Assembly (NCBI GenBank): GCA_947504195.1
Contig: CANNGN010000016.1
Location: forward strand, 1 to 59,770
Length of the DNA stretch: 59,770 nucleotides
Source: an uncultured Vibrio sp.
Lineage (GTDB): Bacteria; Pseudomonadota; Gammaproteobacteria; Enterobacterales; Vibrionaceae
Direction: 5' to 3'
Position numbers and translations under genes: made by a program. Each line of letters begins with the position of its first letter. The first letter of the stretch is position 1. The notes below the pieces were generated by a model that made no database searches, was not told the origin of the DNA, and saw only the letters and a program-made list of their open reading frames with translations. This document shows positions 1 through 8,719 of the stretch, piece after piece.

Positions 1-76
1 GAGTGGCCGAAAGCACCTGACTTGAAATCAGGCGAGGGGCGACCCTCCTAGGGTTCAAATCCCTATCTCTCCGCCA
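1..76 (+). tRNA. tRNA-Ser (UGA), 5' end cut by window edge
   Basis: The window opens inside a serine tRNA: D-arm sequence, an anticodon loop CTTGAAA (anticodon TGA), a long class II variable arm (GGGGCGACCC region), the T-loop GGTTCAAATCC and a 3' end CTCTCCGCCA. The first bases of the acceptor and D-arm lie before position 1. The encoded CCA is present. Confidence 0.95.
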
Positions 77-83
77 CTATTGA

Positions 84-112
84 AGCCCTAGTCGAAAGAC
101 TAGGGCTTTTTT
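84..112 (+). terminator. Rho-independent terminator after tRNA-Ser
   Basis: Arms AGCCCTAGTC and GACTAGGGCT enclose a GAAA tetraloop and are followed by a run of six T. It ends the tRNA-Ser transcript. Confidence 0.9.
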
Positions 113-339
113 ACGTTTTCAAATTAGCATTCATTGCTGTGTTTTGGTGCGAGCCACTTCATTAGTTTTTCTTCTTCGCTCTGATAAATATTGTAATAAG
201 ATCATTAATTGTTTGTTTTTATTGTGTTTTACTTGTTTATCTTCCATGAGATATTTTGATGAGTTTCTTATGGATATTTAGAATTACTTGGTGAGTTTTT
301 TGCTAGATCTCCTTAATGATGAAATTTAAAGGATGGAAA

Positions 340-1281
340 ATGCAATTACCAATCATAGATATCTCTCCGCTTAACTCTGATCACAAAGAAGATTGGGCAC
401 CTGTTATTGCACAAATTGATAAGGCTTGTAGAGAGCTTGGCTTTTTCTATGTAATCGGACATGGAATACCAAATACTCAATTTGAGCATATGAAAGCTAC
501 CGCGAGCGATTTCTTTTCATTACCTATTGCAGAAAAAAAGAAAATTTCGATTGAAAATAGCGAAAACCACCGAGGGTGGGGAGCGTTGAATGCAGAGCAA
601 CTTGACTCCAGTGGTCCACAGGATTGCAAAGAAACCTTTGATATGGCGTTGGATTTACCTCTATCACATCCTCAAGTTCAACGGTGTAAAGCATTGTACG
701 GCCCTAATCAATATCCAGAGTCACCATCTTTTATCCAAACGGTTAATCATCACTATCAAATGAGTTTGGATGTTGGTCTCAAGTTATTAAAAGTAATGGC
801 GCTAGCTTTAGGGGAGCGTGAAGACTTTTTTGTTGATCATTTCCAATATCCCATTTCAGTTTTAAGGTTAATTCAATATCCCGTGCAAACCGACCATACC
901 AATGGTGCGGGAGCACATACCGACTACGGCTGCATTACTTTACTTTATCAAGATAATAGCGGTGGGCTGCAAGTTCAGAGCGTAAGCGGGGATTGGATTG
1001 ATGCTATACCAGTTGAAGGGAGCTTGGTTGTTAATATTGGCGACTTAATGCAACGTTGGACTAACGGGCTTTACCAATCGACACCTCATCGAGTTACGAG
1101 CCCTACTTCGGGACGTGAGCGCTTTTCAATGCCTTTTTTTGTTGAACCAGACTTTGATACACCAGTTAAAGTATTAAGCGCATGCGTTGAGGAAAAAGGG
1201 GAAAAGTTATTTGAAGATACAACCGCTGGTGAGTGGATTCTTTCTCGATTCTCCGATACTTATTCTTATCGAGAAGAGTAG
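340..1281 (+). CDS. 2-oxoglutarate/Fe(II)-dependent oxygenase (isopenicillin N synthase-like)
   Basis: A 313-residue cytosolic oxygenase of the IPNS/gibberellin-oxidase-like family. Residues 3-120 match the non-haem dioxygenase N-terminal region (PIIDISPL, then GFFYVIGHGI). The double-stranded beta-helix domain follows. The iron triad is visible as His193-x-Asp195 (AHTDYG) and His250 (TPHRV), and the RFS motif (Arg261) would bind the 2-oxoglutarate carboxylate. I prefer the ATG at 340 because AAAGGA lies 6 nt upstream; in-frame ATGs at 316 and 319 lack a Shine-Dalgarno. It stands alone between tRNA-Ser and a convergent gene, so its substrate cannot be inferred. Family assignment is firm; the reaction is unknown. 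Confidence 0.88.
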   Translation: MQLPIIDISPLNSDHKEDWAPVIAQIDKACRELGFFYVIGHGIPNTQFEHMKATASDFFSLPIAEKKKISIENSENHRGWGALNAEQLDSSGPQDCKETFDMALDLPLSHPQVQRCKALYGPNQYPESPSFIQTVNHHYQMSLDVGLKLLKVMALALGEREDFFVDHFQYPISVLRLIQYPVQTDHTNGAGAHTDYGCITLLYQDNSGGLQVQSVSGDWIDAIPVEGSLVVNIGDLMQRWTNGLYQSTPHRVTSPTSGRERFSMPFFVEPDFDTPVKVLSACVEEKGEKLFEDTTAGEWILSRFSDTYSYREE

Positions 1282-1284
1282 TCG

Positions 1285-1317
1285 TAAAAAAGGGTAACTT
1301 ATAACAAGTTACCCTTC
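1285..1317 (-). terminator. Bidirectional terminator between oxygenase and binding-protein gene
   Basis: A perfect 11-bp stem (AAGGGTAACTT / AAGTTACCCTT) with a 5-nt loop. Five A on the left give a U-run for the minus-strand transcript coming from the binding-protein gene, so that is its main direction. It can also fold at the end of the oxygenase mRNA. Confidence 0.75.
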
Positions 1318-1341
1318 GTACATTATATTTAGGATGATATT

Positions 1342-2328
1342 TTATAGATTACTAGAGACTTTCTCAGCAACGTCTTTAGGAACCCACTGCTTCCAGGTTT
1401 GTGGGTAATTTTGTAGGAAGTAATACATTGTATCTTCCCCATTTGCTTGCTCATCTTCCATCCAAGCTAACAGTTCATTTAGAGCTTCATTTCTGAAGCC
1501 ACGCTTTGAGAGATATTCCGTTATAGCTGGATTCTCTTTTGCGAATGTGTCAGTTGTAATTGCATACGCTGGTGATGGTGGATACATCGTTGGTGTTAGC
1601 TCTGTACAGTCTTCTTTTGTCATGCAGTTCAAATAAGCATCCTCATCTACACCATGACCAAAATCGACATTGACTAAGTTGTATTTCCCAAGGATAGGCG
1701 TTGGTGCCCAGTAGTAACCAAACCACCCTTCTCCACGCTCTAGAGACTTAGCTAGAGCGCCAGATAGCCCAGCACTTGAACCTGGATCGATTAATTCAAA
1801 CCCAGCCTCTTCTAAACCAAGAACATCGAATAAATTTTGGTTGGTTGTTTGACATTGCCAGCCAGCTGGACAGCTATAAAAAGCGCCCACATCGTCTTTT
1901 TCTGGGTGCGGGAAAAGCTCTGGGTGTTGTTTAATCCCTTCGATGGTTTTGAGTTCTGGGTACTTTTCTACTAGAGTTCCGGGTACCCAAAAGCCTTCTT
2001 GGCCTCCATCAAGCAGAGTATTACCAACTAACTTAATTTTACCTTCCGCAACACCAGCATCGACGGTATCTTTAATTGAGTTTGTCCAAACTTCTGGAGC
2101 AATATCCGGTTCGCCTTTTTCTACCATTGACGTTGCGGTTGGTACGTTGTCGCCAAGCACCAGTTCTGCGTCACAGCCATAACCTTTTTCAAGAATGAAT
2201 CTGTCAATATTGGCGATCAAACTGGCTGAGTTCCAGTTCATATCGGCAATCGTGACTTTTCCACACTCGTTAGCTTGTGCGTTAATGCTTGTTAGTAAAG
2301 CGGTGCTTATTATAAGCGTCCATTTCAT
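1342..2328 (-). CDS. Glycine betaine/proline-type ABC substrate-binding protein (OpuAC family)
   Basis: A 328-residue periplasmic binding protein. Residues 1-18 form a signal peptide (MKWTLIISTALLTSINAQA region) and the mature part matches the OpuAC/ProX fold, which binds quaternary amines such as betaine or choline in an aromatic cage; many Trp/Tyr residues are visible. The start at 2328 is chosen over the upstream in-frame ATG at 2472 because it begins the signal peptide and has AAAGGA 7 nt upstream. No ATPase or permease gene is adjacent, so this is an orphan component that presumably serves a transporter encoded elsewhere. The ligand is inferred from the family only. Confidence 0.85.
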   Translation of the reverse strand: MKWTLIISTALLTSINAQANECGKVTIADMNWNSASLIANIDRFILEKGYGCDAELVLGDNVPTATSMVEKGEPDIAPEVWTNSIKDTVDAGVAEGKIKLVGNTLLDGGQEGFWVPGTLVEKYPELKTIEGIKQHPELFPHPEKDDVGAFYSCPAGWQCQTTNQNLFDVLGLEEAGFELIDPGSSAGLSGALAKSLERGEGWFGYYWAPTPILGKYNLVNVDFGHGVDEDAYLNCMTKEDCTELTPTMYPPSPAYAITTDTFAKENPAITEYLSKRGFRNEALNELLAWMEDEQANGEDTMYYFLQNYPQTWKQWVPKDVAEKVSSNL

Positions 2329-2593
2329 AACTTGTCCTTTTGTTATAAGTGAAATGTGAGTTCTTGTTGAATTAATGCCGTCATATAGGGCTATATTTTT
2401 TCTAACAAGGGTGTATAAAAAACACACCATTCTAACGCATATCAGCTCTAAATGATAATTAGTTATTAACAAGGTGGGTTTTTATAACTTTATCAATTAA
2501 GCACATTGATTGATTTTAACGATCACTAACAAGTATAAGATTGCTCAAAGTACTATGTTTACCCACATGACCAATGGTTTTTTATCGTATCGC

Positions 2594-3493
2594 TTAAGTG
2601 ATGATGTTGTGCTTTGCAGTAATCACTTTCCAAAGCGCACTAAGCAGTGGTTCGTCTAGGAGTTTAGACCGTTTGCAACAGACACCCAATTGGAAAGGTT
2701 TAATCACATCACTTTCACTTAGACGTTGAATTTTATCTCGAACCGGGCTGTTGTTGATGACCACATCGGGCGCAATACCGACACCATAACCTAGCGCAAC
2801 CATACTAACGATAGCTTCATGCCCCGCGATTTGAGCGTAAATATTGGGCTTTATTTTCATTTGCTTAAACCAAGCATTTGCTCTGTCTCTAGCGGTTCCT
2901 GCTTCGGGAACCACAAAAGGGATATCACTCCACTGGGGCTGATCTTGGTTTAATGCATCAGCAAAAGCACTCATCCCAACCGGTGCAATGACTGACAATG
3001 GGATTTCACTAATGGATTCAAACGCAATTCTTGAAGGGAGGTTGTCTGGAAGCGCTGAAATAGAGAGGTCAGCTTCATCACTTAGAACTTTATCAATCGC
3101 TTGCGCAGGATCACCGGTAAGTAGTTTAAATTCAATGAATGGGTGATGAGCACGAAATTCCGATAAGAGCTCTGGAAGGTGACTGTAACTTGCAGTCACT
3201 GAGCAAAACAGACGAATTTCTCCTTGAAGATTACTGCTTTGTTCTTGCAAGGCGACTTGATATTGGTGCCATTCGTGGATAATACGTTGAGCGACTGGGA
3301 TTAATTGTTTTCCTGATGGAGTTAATTCAACGCGTCGGTTGTCGCGACTAAAGAGAGGGTGCGCAATTTCTTCTTCAAGTTTCTGAATTTGCCGAGTCAA
3401 GGCTGAAGGGCTCATATGCATCGCACTAGCCGTTTTACTAAAGTTCTTGCTCTCACATAAATGTATGAAAATTTGCAGTGATTTTATATTCAT
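2594..3493 (-). CDS. ilvY: LysR-type activator IlvY
   Basis: A 299-residue LysR-family regulator transcribed divergently from ilvC. The winged HTH is at residues 1-60 (SKTASAMHMSPSALTRQIQ) and the effector-binding domain at about 90-295. In enterobacteria IlvY senses acetolactate or acetohydroxybutyrate and activates ilvC; the same head-to-head arrangement here (141-bp gap) supports the name. The start is the ATG at 3493, which puts the HTH at the N-terminus; a further in-frame TTG lies at 3526. A LysR box overlaps the intergenic edge. Very likely the orthologue. Confidence 0.92.
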   Translation of the reverse strand: MNIKSLQIFIHLCESKNFSKTASAMHMSPSALTRQIQKLEEEIAHPLFSRDNRRVELTPSGKQLIPVAQRIIHEWHQYQVALQEQSSNLQGEIRLFCSVTASYSHLPELLSEFRAHHPFIEFKLLTGDPAQAIDKVLSDEADLSISALPDNLPSRIAFESISEIPLSVIAPVGMSAFADALNQDQPQWSDIPFVVPEAGTARDRANAWFKQMKIKPNIYAQIAGHEAIVSMVALGYGVGIAPDVVINNSPVRDKIQRLSESDVIKPFQLGVCCKRSKLLDEPLLSALWKVITAKHNIIT

Positions 3494-3511
3494 CGTGACC
3501 CAGATCTCATG

Positions 3512-3526
3512 TTGCAAAAAACGCAA
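3512..3526. promoter_or_regulatory. Candidate IlvY operator (LysR box)
   Basis: TTGC-N7-GCAA is a 4-bp inverted repeat with the T-N11-A geometry of LysR-family sites. It lies between the ilvY start (3493) and the ilvC start (3635), where IlvY would bind to control both genes. Assignment is by motif and position only. Confidence 0.5.
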
Positions 3527-3634
3527 TACTTGATTGTGAATATATCACTTTCCGCAATGGAATGTCTGCTTTAGTATGTGCCCACTCGATGTAATACCAT
3601 CGAAATGTGAAAGCTAAATTCAAAGGAGTGCCTC

Positions 3635-5119
3635 ATGGCTAACTATTTCAATACCCTAAATCTGCGTGAGCAGTTAGATCAACTTGGTCGTTGTCGTTTT
3701 ATGGACCGTGCTGAATTCGCAACCGAAGCAGACTACCTAAAAGGCAAAAAGGTTGTCATCGTTGGTTGTGGTGCTCAAGGTCTTAACCAAGGTCTTAACA
3801 TGCGCGATTCTGGCTTAGACGTATCATACGCTTTACGCCAAGCTGCTATCGACGAGCAACGTCAATCGTTCAAAAACGCGAAAGATAACGGTTTTGTTGT
3901 AGATAGCTATGAAAACCTTATCCCACAAGCGGATCTAGTGGTAAACCTTACTCCTGACAAACAGCACACCAATGTTGTTGAAACGGTAATGCCTCTAATG
4001 AAAGATGGCGCAGCACTTGGTTACTCTCATGGTTTCAACATTGTTGAAGAAGGCATGCAAATCCGTAAAGACATCACTGTTGTTATGGTTGCGCCTAAGT
4101 GTCCTGGTACTGAAGTACGTGAAGAATACAAGCGTGGTTTTGGTGTTCCAACACTGATCGCTGTTCACCCAGAAAATGACCCTAAAGCAGAAGGTTGGGA
4201 TATCGCTAAAGCTTGGGCTGCAGCAACTGGTGGTCACCGTGCTGGCTGTCTAGAGTCTTCTTTCGTTGCTGAAGTTAAATCTGACCTAATGGGTGAGCAA
4301 ACTATCCTATGCGGTATGTTGCAAGCTGGTTCAATCGTATGTTACGAGAAAATGATTGCTGACGGAATCGATGCTGGTTACGCAGGTAAGCTTCTTCAAT
4401 TCGGTTGGGAAACGATTACTGAAGCATTGAAGTTTGGCGGCATTACTCACATGATGGATCGTCTAACTAACCCAGCAAAAGTAAAAGCATTTGAGCTTTC
4501 TGAAGAGCTGAAAGACCTTATGCGTCCACTTTATAACAAGCACATGGATGACATCATTGTTGGTGAATTCTCTAGCACTATGATGGCTGACTGGGCTAAC
4601 GATGATGTGAACCTTCTAGGCTGGCGCAAAGAAACCGGTGAAACTGCATTTGAAAACTACCCTGAATCAGACGTGAAAATCGCTGAGCAAGAGTACTTCG
4701 ATAACGGTATTCTAATGGTTGCTATGGTTCGCGCTGGGGTTGAACTTGCATTCGAAGCGATGACAACTTCAGGTATTATCGATGAGTCTGCATACTACGA
4801 ATCTCTACATGAGCTTCCACTAATCGCAAATACTGTTGCACGTAAGCGTTTATACGAAATGAACGTAGTTATCTCTGACACTGCAGAGTACGGTAACTAC
4901 TTATTTGCAAATGTTGCAACACCGTTATTGCGTGAGAAATTCATGCCAAACGTAAATACTGATGTGATTGGTAAAGGTTTGAACGAAGAGTCTAACCAAG
5001 TTGACAACGCTCAGCTAATCCAAATCAACGAAGTTATCCGTAACCACCCTGTTGAATACATTGGTGAAGAGCTACGTGGCTACATGCAAGACATGAAACG
5101 TATCGCTGTTGGTGACTAA
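3635..5119 (+). CDS. ilvC: Ketol-acid reductoisomerase, long (class II) form
   Basis: A 494-residue enzyme of valine/isoleucine synthesis. It converts 2-acetolactate or 2-aceto-2-hydroxybutyrate to the dihydroxy acid using Mg2+ and NADPH. The Rossmann motif GCGAQG is at 44-49. The Mg-binding Asp217 and Glu221 are visible in KSDLMGEQT, and the C-terminal half carries the duplicated knotted domain typical of the ~490-residue E. coli-type enzyme. An AAAGGAG Shine-Dalgarno precedes the ATG by 6 nt. It is monocistronic, ends in a strong terminator, and is divergent from its activator gene ilvY. Confidence 0.98.
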   Translation: MANYFNTLNLREQLDQLGRCRFMDRAEFATEADYLKGKKVVIVGCGAQGLNQGLNMRDSGLDVSYALRQAAIDEQRQSFKNAKDNGFVVDSYENLIPQADLVVNLTPDKQHTNVVETVMPLMKDGAALGYSHGFNIVEEGMQIRKDITVVMVAPKCPGTEVREEYKRGFGVPTLIAVHPENDPKAEGWDIAKAWAAATGGHRAGCLESSFVAEVKSDLMGEQTILCGMLQAGSIVCYEKMIADGIDAGYAGKLLQFGWETITEALKFGGITHMMDRLTNPAKVKAFELSEELKDLMRPLYNKHMDDIIVGEFSSTMMADWANDDVNLLGWRKETGETAFENYPESDVKIAEQEYFDNGILMVAMVRAGVELAFEAMTTSGIIDESAYYESLHELPLIANTVARKRLYEMNVVISDTAEYGNYLFANVATPLLREKFMPNVNTDVIGKGLNEESNQVDNAQLIQINEVIRNHPVEYIGEELRGYMQDMKRIAVGD

Positions 5120-5140
5120 TCAACTTCGACGTTAAATAGA

Positions 5141-5168
5141 AAAGGCTTGGATATTCCAAGCCTTTTTT
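5141..5168 (+). terminator. ilvC terminator
   Basis: Arms AAAGGCTTGG and CCAAGCCTTT around ATATT, followed by a T-run. The A-run on the left side means it may also work for the convergent ubiK transcript. Confidence 0.9.
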
Positions 5169-5226
5169 GTGTCTGTCGTTTACGCTAGATTTTATTCATA
5201 CGTATCGTATTGCAGCATTGAGAAAA

Positions 5227-5478
5227 TTACTTCTCTGCTAATTTTTCTTCTAACTCAGAAAGCTTTTGCTCCATAAGCGTTAGCTTCTCACGAGTACGCA
5301 GTAGTACTTGAGTTTGCACATCGAATTCTTCACGACTGACGACATCAAGCTTGTTTAGCTGCCCTTGAATAACTTGACGGACTTTCTGTTCAACATCTGT
5401 CCCTAGGTCCTTGACTGGCTGTGGCATTGACTCATGAATTTGTTTTGCTACTTGCTCTATTTTTTTTGGATCAAACAT
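5227..5478 (-). CDS. ubiK: Ubiquinone biosynthesis accessory factor UbiK (YqiC/BMFP family)
   Basis: An 83-residue protein. The N-terminus starts MFDPKKIEQVAKQI. The central region (about 20-50) is amphipathic and the C-terminal 30 residues form a heptad-rich coiled coil ending EEKLAEK, as in BMFP/YqiC proteins. UbiK helps the UbiJ-containing Ubi complex assemble ubiquinone aerobically and binds membranes; this is family knowledge. It lies between ilvC and the vexBA operon, separated from vexB by a terminator, so it has its own promoter in 5479-5546. Length and sequence are typical. Confidence 0.9.
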   Translation of the reverse strand: MFDPKKIEQVAKQIHESMPQPVKDLGTDVEQKVRQVIQGQLNKLDVVSREEFDVQTQVLLRTREKLTLMEQKLSELEEKLAEK

Positions 5479-5546
5479 ACACTGATAAACTCCTATTCAA
5501 TTGCTAACATTCTATGCAATTCGTCGATAAAAGTCGTTACTAAACG

Positions 5547-5574
5547 AATAAAAAAGGCCACCTAAGTGACCTTT
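5547..5574 (-). terminator. Terminator of the vexAB operon
   Basis: On the minus strand AAAGGTCAC-TTAG-GTGGCCTTT folds into a 9-bp stem followed by T-rich sequence, just after the vexB stop codon. Confidence 0.85.
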
Positions 5575-5606
5575 ACCTTATTCTTTACTAGGACTCTGCA
5601 TTGAAT

Positions 5607-8600
5607 TTAATGACTTCGATCCATTTCTTCAAATACAGGAATTGCCTTGTGTTTTTCTGCGAGATAACTATAAATCACTGGCAGGATAAACAAAGTGAAG
5701 ATTGTACCAATAGCTAATCCCGATACGATGACCACCCCGATACTAAAACGTTGTCCAGCACCTGCTCCACTAGCAAATATCAAAGGAATTAACCCCGCAA
5801 TCATTGCTGCGGTTGTCATCAGAATCGGGCGCAGACGCACGCGCGTGGCTTCCATCACGGCATCAATACGGTTCATTGCTTGGTGTAATTGTGCCTCTTT
5901 TGCCACTTCACAGATTAAAATACCATGCTTGGTTATTAATCCGATTAACGTGATAAGCCCAACCTGCGAATAGATATTCATGGTGGCACCGATTATTGGT
6001 AGTTGTGTTACTTGTCCGAAGAGTTTGAGCCAAGCCAATGTGATTAACGCCCCTGAAATTGCGAGAGGTACAGATACCATAATGACCAAAGGATCTCTCA
6101 TTGATTCAAATTGAATCGCCAATACTAAGAAAATAATCGCGAGGGCTAAGCCGAATGTTGTAAATAATGAACTGCCTTCAGTCACATATTGGCGCGAGGA
6201 ACCTAAGTAATCATAACTATAACCAATAGGTAATTTATCAATAGCCAGTGCGTCAAGATAATTGATCGCATCACTCAGTGCGACTGTAGGCGACTGAACT
6301 GCGCCAATAGTCGCTGAATTTAATTGGTTGAAGTGAGACAGTGCACGAGGCTGCGCTTCTACATTTACTTTAATTAGGCTGCCTAGTGGAATCGATTGGC
6401 CATTTACAGAACGAACATAGTATTGATTCATTGACTCCGGATTGAGGCGATATTTACGTTCTACTTGCGGAATAACTTCATAGGATCGTCCACCGAGATC
6501 GACACGGTTGACACTACCATCCGCCATCATTGTGCCCAACGTGATACCAATATCCTTCATGGTTACGCCATACGCAGCGGTTTTTTCTTTATCAATTTCA
6601 ATTCTCATAGTCGCAGAGTCAAAATTGAGGTCTAGGGTCGAATAGACGAACAGTGGGCTATTTTGGATTTGAGTGAGAATATCACTTGTTAACGTAAATA
6701 AATTCTCGAAGCTGTCTGCTGTGGTAAACACCATCTGAATGGGTAAGCCAGAACCTGCCCCGGGAAGCTCTGGCATTTCGAACGCAGAAATACTCATTCC
6801 TGGAATATCGTTGAGAATCCCTTGAACATTCTTTGTCACCTCGGCCTGACTTGCTTCTCGTTGGCTCCATGGCACCATGACAGAAATACCCAAAGCTTGG
6901 TTTGATTTCGGTATGCCTGTAAACATTAAACCTAAATCGATTTCTGATTGGTCGGTTAACTTGGTGTTAACCTCAGACATGGTGTTTTGTAAATAATCTA
7001 AGTTTGCGTTTGAAGGCCCATTACCAATCATCATGAAGAAGCCTTTATCTTCCGCAGGAGCGAGTTCCGAAGGGATCATTTTGAAGAGGATTGGTAGAGT
7101 TGCAAATGCGATAAAAGCAAACCCTAACACCACTGGACGGCGGAGCATGATAGCTTTTAGCATACGCATATAGCGAACGGTTAAGCGATCAAGGAATCGA
7201 TGAACGGCTTGTTCAAATCGAGAAGGTTGGTCTTGTTCCTTGAGCATCTTTGAGCACATCATTGGCGATAAGGTCAGTGCGATGATACCCGAAACAAATA
7301 CCGCGCCAGCTAGAGTCAATGCAAACTCTTTGAATAGCGCCCCAGTAACTCCTGCTGTCATTGCAATAGGTGCATAGACCGCTGCAAGAGTTATCGTCAT
7401 GGCAATGACGGGGAGAGCAATTTCACGAGTTCCGATTATCGCAGCTCGAAATGGTGTTTCTCCTAACTTCACGTGGCGGTCAACATTTTCTAATACCACA
7501 ATTGCATCATCAACAACGAGGCCGATGGCTAAAACCATGGCAAGTAACGTCATTAGGTTCCACGAGAATCCAAACAGTTGCATAACCATCACAACTCCAA
7601 TAAGAGAGAGTGGAATGGTGATAACTGGAATTAATACCGCTCTAAACGAACCTAAAAACAGGGTGATAACTATGAGTACGATTAATCCCGCTTCTGCGAT
7701 GGTTTTGATGACTTCATTGATCGATTCGTTAATCGCAATGGTTGAATCATACAACAGCTCCATCTGTATCGTACTCGGAATGTTTTTTTCAATGCGAGGT
7801 AATAGCTGACGAATGTCTTTGGCTAATGTAATGGCATTGGCACTCGGTGTTGCGTTAATCGCTGCGACAATCGCTTCTTTGCCATTAGCTGTGGCTCGGA
7901 AAAAGTCATGACTTTTCGAGAGGGTGATTTTAGCAATGTCTTTTAAGTGGATGAGCTTTCCGTCGCTTGCTTTTATGACCAGCTTCTCAAGCTCTTCAGT
8001 AGAGGAGACTTGGGTTTTAACATCGCCATTGTATAGAACAAACTCCCCCGTGGCTTGCCCTGATGCTGATTGATAGTTATTGGCTTCAAGTACGCTCATG
8101 ACATCGGTGGCGGTTAAGTTGAGTAACCCCATTTTCTGAGGGTCGAGCCAAACGCGAAGAGCGTATTGAGTACCACCATAAAGATCGACTTTGGATACTC
8201 CAGAAACGGTAAAGAGTTGAGGATTAACAACACGATTTAAGTAGTCGGTAATTTGGCTAGAATTAAGGGAGTCACTGGTAAAGCCTAAATACATAACCGC
8301 GGTTGATGAGCCTGTCGACAAGCTTACTGTGGGATCATCCGACTCTTTTGGCAATAATGAGCGTACAGAGTTGGATTTCGCCAAAATGTCAGCCAGCGCT
8401 GCATTAGGGTCAGTATTGAGCTTCATTTTTACCGTAATGGTTGAACGTCCGAGTGAAGACTCCGAGGTCATGTAGTCAATATTGTCTGCTTGAGCGATGG
8501 CTTGCTCCAAGGGTTGGGTAATAAAGCCCTGAACTAAATCGGCGCTGGCGCCATAGTAACTTGTCGTAACGGTTACTTCAGTGTTGACCATATCTGGGTA

Positions 8601-8708
8601 TTCGCGTACCTGAAGCTTAAAGATAGCTTGAGCGCCCAGCAATAGAATCAATAAGCTAATCGAAACAGCGAGAACCGGGCGGCGAATAAAAATATCAGTA
8701 AAGCGCAT
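5607..8708 (-). CDS. vexB: RND multidrug efflux pump, inner-membrane transporter (VexB-like)
   Basis: A 1033-residue HAE1/AcrB-family proton-driven exporter. It has twelve predicted membrane helices: TM1 at about 9-29, six spanning about 335-530 and the rest near 860-1015, with two large periplasmic loops. The proton-relay aspartates are Asp400-Asp401 in TM4 (GLVVDDAIVV), and the TM10 lysine is in ITKHGI. It works with a periplasmic adaptor and TolC to expel drugs, bile salts or detergents. The adaptor gene lies 11 nt upstream. The vexB name rests on the ilvC-ubiK-vexB-vexA order, which I recall from V. cholerae, so the symbol is somewhat less certain than the family. Confidence 0.9.
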   Translation of the reverse strand: MRFTDIFIRRPVLAVSISLLILLLGAQAIFKLQVREYPDMVNTEVTVTTSYYGASADLVQGFITQPLEQAIAQADNIDYMTSESSLGRSTITVKMKLNTDPNAALADILAKSNSVRSLLPKESDDPTVSLSTGSSTAVMYLGFTSDSLNSSQITDYLNRVVNPQLFTVSGVSKVDLYGGTQYALRVWLDPQKMGLLNLTATDVMSVLEANNYQSASGQATGEFVLYNGDVKTQVSSTEELEKLVIKASDGKLIHLKDIAKITLSKSHDFFRATANGKEAIVAAINATPSANAITLAKDIRQLLPRIEKNIPSTIQMELLYDSTIAINESINEVIKTIAEAGLIVLIVITLFLGSFRAVLIPVITIPLSLIGVVMVMQLFGFSWNLMTLLAMVLAIGLVVDDAIVVLENVDRHVKLGETPFRAAIIGTREIALPVIAMTITLAAVYAPIAMTAGVTGALFKEFALTLAGAVFVSGIIALTLSPMMCSKMLKEQDQPSRFEQAVHRFLDRLTVRYMRMLKAIMLRRPVVLGFAFIAFATLPILFKMIPSELAPAEDKGFFMMIGNGPSNANLDYLQNTMSEVNTKLTDQSEIDLGLMFTGIPKSNQALGISVMVPWSQREASQAEVTKNVQGILNDIPGMSISAFEMPELPGAGSGLPIQMVFTTADSFENLFTLTSDILTQIQNSPLFVYSTLDLNFDSATMRIEIDKEKTAAYGVTMKDIGITLGTMMADGSVNRVDLGGRSYEVIPQVERKYRLNPESMNQYYVRSVNGQSIPLGSLIKVNVEAQPRALSHFNQLNSATIGAVQSPTVALSDAINYLDALAIDKLPIGYSYDYLGSSRQYVTEGSSLFTTFGLALAIIFLVLAIQFESMRDPLVIMVSVPLAISGALITLAWLKLFGQVTQLPIIGATMNIYSQVGLITLIGLITKHGILICEVAKEAQLHQAMNRIDAVMEATRVRLRPILMTTAAMIAGLIPLIFASGAGAGQRFSIGVVIVSGLAIGTIFTLFILPVIYSYLAEKHKAIPVFEEMDRSH

Positions 8709-8719
8709 ATGGCCTCCAG

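Noticed and set aside
7399..7809. 136-residue plus-strand frame inside vexB
   Set aside because: It is the antisense shadow of a conserved RND transporter region; no ribosome site.
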